Assembly: GCA_016935885.1 (NCBI GenBank)
Contig: JAFGQA010000164.1
Coordinates: 1 to 8,209 of the forward strand
Source: Phycisphaerae bacterium
Lineage (GTDB): Bacteria > Planctomycetota > Phycisphaerae > UBA1845 > UTPLA1
Reading direction: 5' to 3'
Length of the DNA stretch: 8,209 bases
Part shown: one piece after another, positions 1 through 5,744 of the stretch
Position numbering within the stretch: the stretch's first letter is position 1
Layout: each line of letters starts with the position of its first letter
The notes under the pieces: model-generated
Seen by the model: the letters and a program-made list of their open reading frames with translations, nothing else
Databases searched by the model: none
What the model was told of the DNA's origin: nothing
Position numbers and translations under genes: made by a program

Positions 1-12
1 ACTACGATTGCT

Positions 13-66
13 GGACCGAGAATCCCTTCTCGGTCCTGAAGCCGGTGCCGAGAAAGGATTCTCGGC
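13..66. repeat. Pair of hairpins that are inverted copies of each other
   Basis: Hairpin 1 (13-36) has a 10-bp perfect stem, GGACCGAGAA / TTCTCGGTCC, with loop TCCC. Hairpin 2 (47-66) has an 8-bp perfect stem, GCCGAGAA / TTCTCGGC, with loop AGGA. The reverse complement of the 18-base core of hairpin 2 differs from the core of hairpin 1 at one base, so the two can also pair with each other as one long stem. It lies downstream of the Ig-like protein gene. There is no T-run on either strand, so a classic intrinsic terminator is unlikely. The layout resembles a REP doublet/BIME (inference). Confidence 0.75.
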
Positions 67-70
67 AGAG

Positions 71-104
71 CGTGCAGTCGTTCTATTCGTGAAACGCCGT
101 ACTA
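71..104 (-). repeat. 3'-end repeat, short copy
   Basis: Read on the minus strand, this begins TAGTACGGCGTTTCA and ends GACTGCACG. The same two blocks occur at 5699-5744 with about 12 extra bases between them. It lies directly downstream of the stop codon of the Ig-like protein gene (TAA at 108-110). The second copy sits at the end of an unrelated prepilin-like gene, so it behaves as a dispersed repeat and not as part of a coding duplication. Confidence 0.55.
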
Positions 105-107
105 GCG

Positions 108-2165
108 TTACTTAAACCACACCGTGTCCGCCAGCCACTTGCCCTCGGTCCATATCATCGTCGTCAACGTTCGGCCGTTCTTCATCTTGATCTTGGCCGT
201 TCTCTTGCCCTGGTCTTGACCTTCGATGACCTCGGCGACCAAGTCATCGATCGCGTAGTCCTTCGACTCCTGCCGGCCCTTCGTCATCACGTCTGCCGTG
301 AGCACCTCCCGGGCCTGCTCGGTGAAGCAGGCTCTCAAGGCCTCGAAGTCGCCGGCCTTGAGCAGGCTGAACTGATACTCGATCGAGCCCTTCGGCGTGG
401 ACATGGGCCCGGACATCCTATCCTGCATCCCCGTGGGCGCCGCCGCGGGTCCACCATCGCGCGGCACGTTGCTCGTGTCTCCCTTGCGCCGAACCCCCCG
501 CGTCCAGTTCATCGGCTCGAACGCGTAGTCATACACGTACACGCCGTCGCCGGTGATGGTCACCGGTTGACCGTCATCACCCTGCACCTGCGTCTGCTTG
601 ATCGTGATTTTGCCGTCGATGCTGAGCTTCAGCAGAACGCCGGCCTCCATGGCGAAGACAATCTTACCCTTCGCCGCGAGCGTAAACGGGATACCCTGCG
701 GCATCCTGCAATCTTGCAGCCAGTCGATATCGAACTCGGCTACGTCAAAGATGTAGTCGATCGGCGTCCCACCGCCCCGCGCCTTGTACATCTCGTTTCG
801 GGCGTCGGCGACCTCCATCGGGCCCATCCGCTGGCAGTTCAGCTTGATGTTGATCGTGTCGTCTCCCGTCGTGCCAAACTCGCCTTTGAGGTACTCCAGC
901 GTTTCTCGCGGCAGGCCGAAGCTCTCGCCCACCTTGACCGGCTCGGAAGGCATGACGTCGGGGAAGTAATCCGACGCCAGAAGGGCCGCCAACTCGTCCG
1001 GCATCTGACCGCTGACGACCTCCGCACGCGGCGGGTCCGCGCGACGATTGACCTTCACCTCGAGACTGCCGTCCAACCGCGGCCCCGCCTTCAACTCGCC
1101 AGATTCCGGATCGTGGACGAGCGAGAGGTACTCGCTGATGAGCTTGCGCACCTCGACAGGCTTGCCCGCCTCAACGGCCAATACCTCTTCGATGCAACTC
1201 AGACCACTCTTCTGAACGATGGGCACAGTCTCGCCGCTCGAGATTCTCAGCTTGATGTCGAAGACGTTTCGAGCCATCAGACGGCCGGCATCGCCCTGCT
1301 GGTAGTTGTAGCGCAGCAGGACCGGCTTGCCGTCCGCCGACGCGCCTGGCGTGTCGGGGCGCTTTGCCTCGCCGCCGACGCGGGTGCCCGGTGTTTCCTC
1401 CGCCCCCACTGGGCCCGCAGTGCTGAATACGAACTCATAAGGGGATGCGGGCGTGCCGTCGCCGGCGCTGACAAAACGCTTGTTCTCCCCTGTATTAATG
1501 CCGACGCGATAAGTCGTGCCAGAAGCCAGCAGCACCGGAACAATGAACGTGCGGGCGTCCTTCCACGTGGGCTTGCCGATGACCTGTAGCCGAGGACCTT
1601 CCGGTGGCGTCATGATCGATGCAGCTCCTTTGCTCATGGGCTCCGCAAAGACGATCGTCAGGTCGAACGTGCCCGCTTCAAGGTCCCTCGCGCCGTTGGC
1701 CGGGGCGGTCTTGACGACTGCGGGACCCTGAGGCGCTGCCGGTGGCTTCCCACCGCCCGTCTTGAAGAAGAGCTGATACGGCTCCGCCGGCGTTCCGTCC
1801 TTCGCCGACTTGAAGCCCTGTCGTGTCTTGCTGTTGAAAGCCAGGCCGTACGCCGTGGCCGCCCGCAGACTCACCTTGATGACGCACGTCTTGTTATCCC
1901 GAAAGGTGATGGGCTCGTCACCCGCCAGATCGGGAAACGTGCCGTCACCCACCGGAACCAGCGACCAACTGTTCATCTTGACCGGCATGTCGAAAGTGAC
2001 CACGATCTGATCCAGACCCGGATCGACATCCGTCTCGTTCGCGGCCGGCACGGTGCCGACCACCTTCGGCGTCTGGGCTTGCGCGAGCCCCGCGCCCCAA
2101 CCGAGCATCAGCCCGCCGCTCAGCACCACCAGCGTCCTGACCCTTCTCTCTACACGACACATCAT
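108..2165 (-). CDS. Secreted protein with two Big_5/SbsA-type Ig-like domains and a C-terminal NTF2-like tail
   Basis: A 685-residue exported protein of unknown function. Residues 1-30 form a Sec signal peptide (arginine-rich start, hydrophobic LVVLSGGLMLGWGAGLA, likely cleavage at AQA|Q). Two related Ig-like repeats follow, about 33-137 and 147-250. Each opens like PAANETDVDPG / PANGARDLEAG and closes on SAKDGTPAEPY / SAGDGTPASPY plus a beta strand, which suggests internal duplication. Such domains usually act in adhesion or as spacers in surface proteins. Residues 283-550 are a beta-rich region that I do not recognise. A low-complexity linker (560-588) leads to a C-terminal domain (590-685, ending GKWLADTVWFK) that looks like the NTF2/DUF4878-type fold by pattern only. 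The start is set by AAGGAG (2171-2176) five bases before tandem ATG codons; the second ATG at 2162 is the alternative. No membrane anchor, lipobox or sortase motif is visible. The gene is separated from the TIR gene by a repeat-filled gap, so it may be transcribed on its own. Confidence 0.88.
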   Translation of the reverse strand: MMCRVERRVRTLVVLSGGLMLGWGAGLAQAQTPKVVGTVPAANETDVDPGLDQIVVTFDMPVKMNSWSLVPVGDGTFPDLAGDEPITFRDNKTCVIKVSLRAATAYGLAFNSKTRQGFKSAKDGTPAEPYQLFFKTGGGKPPAAPQGPAVVKTAPANGARDLEAGTFDLTIVFAEPMSKGAASIMTPPEGPRLQVIGKPTWKDARTFIVPVLLASGTTYRVGINTGENKRFVSAGDGTPASPYEFVFSTAGPVGAEETPGTRVGGEAKRPDTPGASADGKPVLLRYNYQQGDAGRLMARNVFDIKLRISSGETVPIVQKSGLSCIEEVLAVEAGKPVEVRKLISEYLSLVHDPESGELKAGPRLDGSLEVKVNRRADPPRAEVVSGQMPDELAALLASDYFPDVMPSEPVKVGESFGLPRETLEYLKGEFGTTGDDTINIKLNCQRMGPMEVADARNEMYKARGGGTPIDYIFDVAEFDIDWLQDCRMPQGIPFTLAAKGKIVFAMEAGVLLKLSIDGKITIKQTQVQGDDGQPVTITGDGVYVYDYAFEPMNWTRGVRRKGDTSNVPRDGGPAAAPTGMQDRMSGPMSTPKGSIEYQFSLLKAGDFEALRACFTEQAREVLTADVMTKGRQESKDYAIDDLVAEVIEGQDQGKRTAKIKMKNGRTLTTMIWTEGKWLADTVWFK

Positions 2166-2217
2166 CGTTACTCCTTATGCCTGGATGACACACGTCACGC
2201 ATTCTCACTTCAGCCAA

Positions 2218-2239
2218 GCCTGTCCGCCGGCAGGCAGGC
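2218..2239. repeat. 22-base near-perfect palindrome
   Basis: The sequence reads GCCTGTCCGCC followed by GGCAGGCAGGC. It pairs across its centre with one mismatch (2225/2232) and one G-T pair (2223/2234). It sits 53 bases upstream of the Ig-like protein start, in the gap after the TIR gene. GC-rich palindromes of this kind are typical of dispersed intergenic repeats; no function is assigned. Confidence 0.6.
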
Positions 2240-2253
2240 CCACGGACGCCAAC

Positions 2254-2321
2254 CCGTGCCAAGACTGTGGCACGGTAGCACTGTGGCACGGTAGCACTGT
2301 GGCACCGGCGTCTCGCCGGTG
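2254..2321. repeat. 16-base tandem repeat flanked by hairpins
   Basis: The unit CTGTGGCACGGTAGCA occurs twice exactly (2265-2280, 2281-2296), and a third copy breaks off after nine bases (2297-2305). The first unit is overlapped by a hairpin at 2254-2275 (CCGTGCCA / TGGCACGG, loop of 6). The last runs into another at 2303-2321 (CACCGGCG / CGCCGGTG, loop TCT). The motif GTGGCAC links it to the hairpin elements at 5627-5686 and 8117-8205. The 213-base gap at 2166-2378 holds nothing else recognisable apart from the ribosome site at 2171-2176 and the palindrome at 2218. Confidence 0.75.
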
Positions 2322-2378
2322 GTTCTCACGGTCAGGAATGGCCTTCCGGACCGCTGTTTTCCCTTTTACCATGGGCTG

Positions 2379-3356
2379 CTAGCGACCCGCCTTCAAAGCG
2401 CGGATCAAGCCGCCGCGGACCTGTTCGTACTTCGCCTGGTTCTTCTCCCACCCCACGCCGTCGGCGATCGGCCTGTTGACCACGGCATCGCGCCGCGGAT
2501 GATCCCACAGGGGCCGCCCGTCCTCCGCCTGCTCAAAGACGAAGTTGTCCACGCGCACGGGATATAGAATCTCAGGCGGTTGCTCGAACATCCCTTTTTG
2601 CCTCAGCGCATCACGCCGGTTCTCGTCCTCGATCACACGGTCGATCTCCCGGTTCACGGACTCGCTCATCAGCGAGTGCCTGCTTAGCACGAGCACGATC
2701 TTGTCATGTACGCTGACCGGCAGGTCCGGGTCGTTCAGGAGTTCTTCACACATCCGGGCGTCATGGTTCCACTTCCAGCACCGAAGACCGGCCGACTGGA
2801 AGTCGCTGTGCAGCCGCGACGCGAACGCCTCATCATCGGCACTGTGGCAGATGAAACAGGAATGAAGCTCGATCCCACGGCGAATCCGATCGCGAAAATG
2901 GTCGATTTCCTCCTGGGGCAGTCCACAACCTCTGAAGAAGCCTTCCGGCAGCTTCCCTCGAAAGAACAGAAGGCAATGAACGTCCACAATAGACCGGGAC
3001 AAGTGGACAACGGACTCCAGACCGCCCGCCTTCGAAAGATCGCACGAGATCAGCGTCCCCCCAAAAAAGGCGCCGCTGAGGTTTGCGTGCCGAAGCGCGG
3101 TGCCACGAAGGTCGGCCCCCCGGAAATCGGCGCGGCTCAGTTGCGCGCTGACAAGGTCCGCGCCGCGCAGATCGGCGTGGTAGAAGCTGACGCCCACCAG
3201 AAACGCCCCGCGCAAATCAGCGGCGCGGAGATCGCTATTGATCAGGAAAGCATCCTCGAGGTCCGGGATCTCCTCTCCGCCTTCCAGGAGTCGGTTCCAC
3301 TCCGCGACACCCTCCGGTCCGCCGCGTAACAGCTTGAGCGCCTCGTCTCGGTCCAT
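2379..3356 (-). CDS. Pentapeptide-repeat protein with C-terminal TIR domain
   Basis: A 325-residue cytoplasmic protein. After a short helical head (1-35), residues 36-105 are about 14 tandem pentapeptides of the A(D/N)LxG type (ADLRG, ADLVS, ADFRG, ANLSG), which form a right-handed quadrilateral beta-helix. Residues 163-320 are a TIR domain. It has a box-1 strand and loop CFICHSADD (167-175), SAGLRCWKW (188-196), the strand IVLVLSRHSLMSES (220-233), and the helix NREIDRVIEDE, in which E237 aligns with the catalytic glutamate of NAD-cleaving TIRs. The usual SxW just before it is SES here, so the tryptophan is lost (S233). The tail GWEKNQAKYEQVRGGLIRALKAG fits the end of the bacterial pentapeptide-TIR family. 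Bacterial TIRs commonly hydrolyse NAD+ or make nucleotide signals in phage defence; that activity is an inference here. I chose the ATG at 3354-3356. An in-frame TTG at 3443 would add 29 poorly structured residues and overlap the preceding gene by 23 bases. There is no Shine-Dalgarno, in keeping with leaderless expression. Confidence 0.88.
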   Translation of the reverse strand: MDRDEALKLLRGGPEGVAEWNRLLEGGEEIPDLEDAFLINSDLRAADLRGAFLVGVSFYHADLRGADLVSAQLSRADFRGADLRGTALRHANLSGAFFGGTLISCDLSKAGGLESVVHLSRSIVDVHCLLFFRGKLPEGFFRGCGLPQEEIDHFRDRIRRGIELHSCFICHSADDEAFASRLHSDFQSAGLRCWKWNHDARMCEELLNDPDLPVSVHDKIVLVLSRHSLMSESVNREIDRVIEDENRRDALRQKGMFEQPPEILYPVRVDNFVFEQAEDGRPLWDHPRRDAVVNRPIADGVGWEKNQAKYEQVRGGLIRALKAGR

Positions 3357-3363
3357 CAACGGT

Positions 3364-3369
3364 ATTATA
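3364..3369 (-). promoter_or_regulatory. Consensus -10 box for the TIR gene, predicted leaderless
   Basis: On the minus strand a perfect TATAAT ends seven bases before the ATG of the TIR gene (TATAAT, accgttg, ATG). Transcription would then start at or one base before the ATG, giving a leaderless mRNA, which explains the absence of any AGGAG-like sequence. A -35 is weak: TTTCGC at the 17-base spacing matches only two of six positions. The box lies in the 64-base gap after the PilT-like gene, so the TIR gene can be expressed apart from it. Confidence 0.45.
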
Positions 3370-3420
3370 TTCGATTGGCCGCTATGGCGAAATGTGCCGT
3401 CCGCCGCGCTGGCCCCTCGA

Positions 3421-4539
3421 TCAGCGGTAGTTCTCGAGCACAAGGCGGTAGAGCGAATCGGTGATCACGCCCTCTTCGCGAAGCTGGTCGAGGGAGACCC
3501 TCATGCTCTGCATCCCGTGGTGGCCACCGGTGGCGATGATGCTGCGAAGGTGAAAGGTGCCTCGGTTTGTGATGAGGTTCCGGACGGCGTCGGTCGCCAC
3601 CAACACTTCACACGCCACGCGCTTCTTGCGATCGACGGTGGGCAGCAACTCCTGGTGGATGATGCACAACAGCGCCTCCGCGAGGAGCGTTCGGATCTGG
3701 CCTTCGCTTCCCTGGGGCGTGTAGGCCAAGAGCCGCTCGATGATCTTGTCGATCGTGATGATGTGCAGAGTGGAGAGAACCAGGACGCCGGTCGCGGCGG
3801 CAGTGAGGGCAATCTTGATGGTCTCGTAGTCTCGCATCTCGCCGATGGCGATCACGTCAGGGTCCTGGCGGAGCGCCGCACGGAGACCCCGCGCAAAGGA
3901 CTTCGTATCCCTGCCGACCTGCCGCTGGCGGACGCTGGAGTTCTTGTACGCGTGCACGTACTCGACCGGGTCCTCGATCGTGATGATGTTCTTTCGATGC
4001 TGGCGGTTGATGGCGTCGATGAGGCTCGCCAACGTGGTGGTCTTGCCCTGGCTCGTGCCGCCCGTGATCAGGATCAGGCCCTTTCTGGCGCGCGGTAGCC
4101 GACTGACCACTGCCGGCAGGCGGATCTGTTCGAGCGGCAGGGGCGCGCTGGGCAGCAAACGAATGACGGTGCCGACCTTGCCGTCGATGAAGCTGAAGTT
4201 GACTCGATAGCGGCTGCCGTCCGCTCGCGACATCATCAAGTCGAATTCGAGCGTCCGTTCGAACTGGGCGATCTGCTCGCTGTTCAGCATGGAGTGAGCC
4301 AGACGCCTGGCGGTCAAGGCATCGAGGCGCCCTCGCGTGACGGGGACCAACTCCCCTTCGATTCTGAACAGGATGGGAAAGCCCGTGACGATGTGGACGT
4401 CGGTGGCGCCTTTGGCCTGGGCCTGGGAGAGTATGCCCTGAATCTCCGATCTTCGGGACGGAGCGGGACGGGCGCCGAGACGGCTGATTGTCTGGTCAAG
4501 GTCGGCGTCAACGCGTCCTTGGTACGCTGTGTTTCTCAT
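3421..4539 (-). CDS. pilT-like: PilT-like type IV pilus retraction/secretion ATPase
   Basis: A 372-residue hexameric ATPase of the PilT/GspE superfamily, expected at the inner face of the cytoplasmic membrane, where PilT proteins power pilus disassembly. The N-terminal PAS-like half (31-130) contains the KGATDVHIVTGFPILFRIEGEL strand set typical of PilT. The ATPase core has Walker A GGTSQGKT (160-167), Asp box TIEDPVEYVH (187-196), QRQVGRD (205-211), Walker B DPDVIAIGEMRD with E234 (226-237), and a His box STLH (256-259). The C-terminal arm has AVRNLI (318-323) and GMQSM (342-346), as in PilT. Two positions differ from the norm: Walker A is usually GPTGSGKS, and the His box is usually TLHTNxA whereas here it is TLHIITI. 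The start ATG has GGGAG (4548-4552) eight bases upstream. It follows three prepilin-like genes on the same strand, consistent with one filament system. Retraction (PilT) fits better than extension (PilB) because of length and C-terminal arm. Confidence 0.9.
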   Translation of the reverse strand: MRNTAYQGRVDADLDQTISRLGARPAPSRRSEIQGILSQAQAKGATDVHIVTGFPILFRIEGELVPVTRGRLDALTARRLAHSMLNSEQIAQFERTLEFDLMMSRADGSRYRVNFSFIDGKVGTVIRLLPSAPLPLEQIRLPAVVSRLPRARKGLILITGGTSQGKTTTLASLIDAINRQHRKNIITIEDPVEYVHAYKNSSVRQRQVGRDTKSFARGLRAALRQDPDVIAIGEMRDYETIKIALTAAATGVLVLSTLHIITIDKIIERLLAYTPQGSEGQIRTLLAEALLCIIHQELLPTVDRKKRVACEVLVATDAVRNLITNRGTFHLRSIIATGGHHGMQSMRVSLDQLREEGVITDSLYRLVLENYR

Positions 4540-4593
4540 CGTCAGGGCTCCCGCGTTTCCCCATCGGCCTTGGGAGTCTCAACAAGACCTGCG

Positions 4594-4613
4594 GCACGGG
4601 TCCCTGCCCGTGC
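4594..4613. repeat. 7-bp hairpin between prepilin C and the ATPase gene
   Basis: GCACGGG / CCCGTGC with loop TCCCTG lies in the 112-base gap between the two genes. The arms CACGGG / CCCGTG match the outer stem of the 29-base hairpin family, so it may be a decayed or shortened member. There is no T-run after it in the minus direction, so termination by this hairpin alone is doubtful; it could still attenuate or protect the transcript. Confidence 0.5.
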
Positions 4614-4651
4614 GGACACCTGCTTCAGGCTGCACTGTCATGCCGTTCCCA

Positions 4652-5524
4652 TCACGGAACCAGACACGCGTCCGACTTGCTGCCTAGATTGACCGTCCAG
4701 GTAGCCCCGCTGCCCGTCGGTGCGGCGCTGCCGTAGTCAACCGTCGCCATCACGGTGCCAGCGTGCACGGTGTAGCAGTGGTCCCGGCCGCGCGAGATCT
4801 TCAGCGTACTCTGGACCCTACCGGACAAGCCGACATCTGGCCCCCTCTCGAAGAGCACGTGGCCATCCTGGAAGAGGACGTTCTGGCCCTCGCGATTGGG
4901 GTGGTTCGCGCTGTTGCCCCGATACTGGGACGATCGGTCCAGCGCGAACATCATGCCGTCGACCCCGCCCTTGATGTATGGGTTCGCGTCGGCCATGACC
5001 GGGAACGTGGGCTCGGACGTAATGCCGATGGCCGCCCGATTCGGATCGTGCTGGTACTGATACCCGTAGCTCAGGTGGATGCCCCTCAACGGGAAGTTCG
5101 TAGCTACCATCACAAAATCGTAGTATGCCGTGGTGTCCTGGGCGGGATCCTCGACGTCCGTCGTGCTGGGACAGATGAACTGCTTGGGGACCGTGTAGCT
5201 TCGCCGCAGGAGGGTCCAGAGGTCCACCGTCGGCGACGGGATACCGGTCGTCGAGGGCGCCGTGGTGCGATCCTGATCGAAAAACAGATGCACGTTGCTG
5301 CTCGTCTGGTCGTACGTCTGGGCGATCGCGGGAAACACGTTCGGCGCGTCCTCCGCGTACAGATACAGGGCATGGGCGATACCGTGCAGGTTCGAAGCGC
5401 AGACCGTACGCTTCGCCCGCTCGTGTGACGCCGACAGGCTCGGCAGCAGGATGGCCATCAACGCCGCGATGATCGCCACCACAACCAACAACTCGAGAAG
5501 TGTGAATGCCTTGCGACTCTTCAT
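4652..5524 (-). CDS. Prepilin-like protein C (DUF1559-type pseudopilin)
   Basis: A 290-residue exported pseudopilin-like protein. The class III leader is six residues, MKSRKA, cut before F7 by prepilin peptidase, with the methylation-linked glutamate at +5 (E11) and the hydrophobic helix 7-29. Position -1 is Ala instead of the usual Gly, an accepted but less common variant. A large extracellular domain follows, with FICPS at 116-120 and the C-terminal signature H208-x11-D220-G221-H. That matches the planctomycete H-x9-DG motif except for a spacing two residues longer. Cysteines 42, 118, 250 and 287 are shared with the paralogue at 6701-7573 and could form disulfides. The start has AGGAG (5533-5537) eight bases upstream. 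The frame stays open upstream to about 5902, but that stretch crosses repeats and the next gene and is not coding. The protein is about 80 % identical to the 6701-7573 product with no gaps, so the pair arose by duplication. Its exact role (pilus subunit, minor pilin, secreted factor) is unknown. Confidence 0.92.
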   Translation of the reverse strand: MKSRKAFTLLELLVVVAIIAALMAILLPSLSASHERAKRTVCASNLHGIAHALYLYAEDAPNVFPAIAQTYDQTSSNVHLFFDQDRTTAPSTTGIPSPTVDLWTLLRRSYTVPKQFICPSTTDVEDPAQDTTAYYDFVMVATNFPLRGIHLSYGYQYQHDPNRAAIGITSEPTFPVMADANPYIKGGVDGMMFALDRSSQYRGNSANHPNREGQNVLFQDGHVLFERGPDVGLSGRVQSTLKISRGRDHCYTVHAGTVMATVDYGSAAPTGSGATWTVNLGSKSDACLVP

Positions 5525-5609
5525 GGGTATGTCTCCTCTCGGCTCTCCGTGGTCCTGAAGGCAAGCCCGGCAAGGGCTGACAAAACCACGTACGTCTCGA
5601 ACAACAGAT

Positions 5610-5622
5610 GAACGACTTACAC
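5610..5622 (-). promoter_or_regulatory. Conserved 13-base motif upstream of prepilin C
   Basis: GTGTAAGTCGTTC on the minus strand ends 85 bases before the ATG. An exact copy lies 58 bases before the ATG of the paralogous gene (7632-7644), while the bases between motif and ribosome site have diverged in sequence and length. Either a binding site kept by selection or a remnant of the duplicated leader would explain it. Confidence 0.35.
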
Positions 5623-5626
5623 AAGC

Positions 5627-5686
5627 GCGTGCCACGGACAGTCTGTCTGCCCGTGGGCACTGGCGGGCAAGCCGCCAGTGGCACCC
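5627..5686. repeat. Head-to-head pair of 29-base hairpin elements
   Basis: A minus-strand copy (5627-5655) and a plus-strand copy (5658-5686) are separated by two bases. Each consists of a 9-bp stem, a 5-base loop and an outward tail GGCACCC (GGCACGC in the minus copy). Stems are CACGGGCAG / CTGTCCGTG (one G-T pair) with loop ACAGA, and CACTGGCGG / CCGCCAGTG with loop GCAAG. The same pair, in the same orientation, occurs at 8117-8205. It fills much of the gap between prepilins B and C. Confidence 0.8.
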
Positions 5687-5698
5687 GACCACAGCCTT

Positions 5699-5744
5699 CG
5701 TGCAGTCTTTAACATAGTCGCACCGTTTATGAAACGCGGTACTA
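5699..5744 (-). repeat. 3'-end repeat, long copy
   Basis: Read on the minus strand, this starts TAGTACCGCGTTTCATAA and ends GACTGCACG, matching both ends of 71-104. Its first three bases are the TAG stop codon of prepilin-like protein B. It contains a small inner hairpin (CGTTT / AAACG, loop ATG). It is separated from the 29-base hairpin pair by only 12 bases, so the two may be parts of one composite element. Confidence 0.55.

Noticed and set aside
216..1589. Long plus-strand open frame (457 codons) opposite the Ig-like protein gene
   Set aside because: Antisense shadow: GC-rich codon use leaves few stops in the opposite frame. The product is rich in His, Arg and Leu with no signal or domain, and there is no ribosome site.
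2265..2305. CRISPR array
   Set aside because: Units are 16 bases and directly abutting with no spacers, and no cas gene is present.
3357..3443. TTG start at 3443 for the TIR protein
   Set aside because: Overlaps the ATPase stop by 23 bases, adds a low-complexity head, and would place the perfect TATAAT inside coding sequence; the ATG at 3356 fits better.
3238..4098. Plus-strand open frame opposite the ATPase and TIR genes
   Set aside because: Crosses two well-supported genes and their promoter gap in the opposite direction; no recognisable motif.
13..4613. Intrinsic terminators at 13-66, 2303-2321 and 4594-4613
   Set aside because: Strong GC stems, but none is followed by a T-run in the direction of transcription.
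5618..5640. Sigma-54-like -24/-12 element (TGGCACG...TTG) on the minus strand upstream of prepilin C
   Set aside because: The GG to GC spacing does not reach the required ten bases with GC at -12, and the TGGCAC belongs to the hairpin tail found elsewhere.
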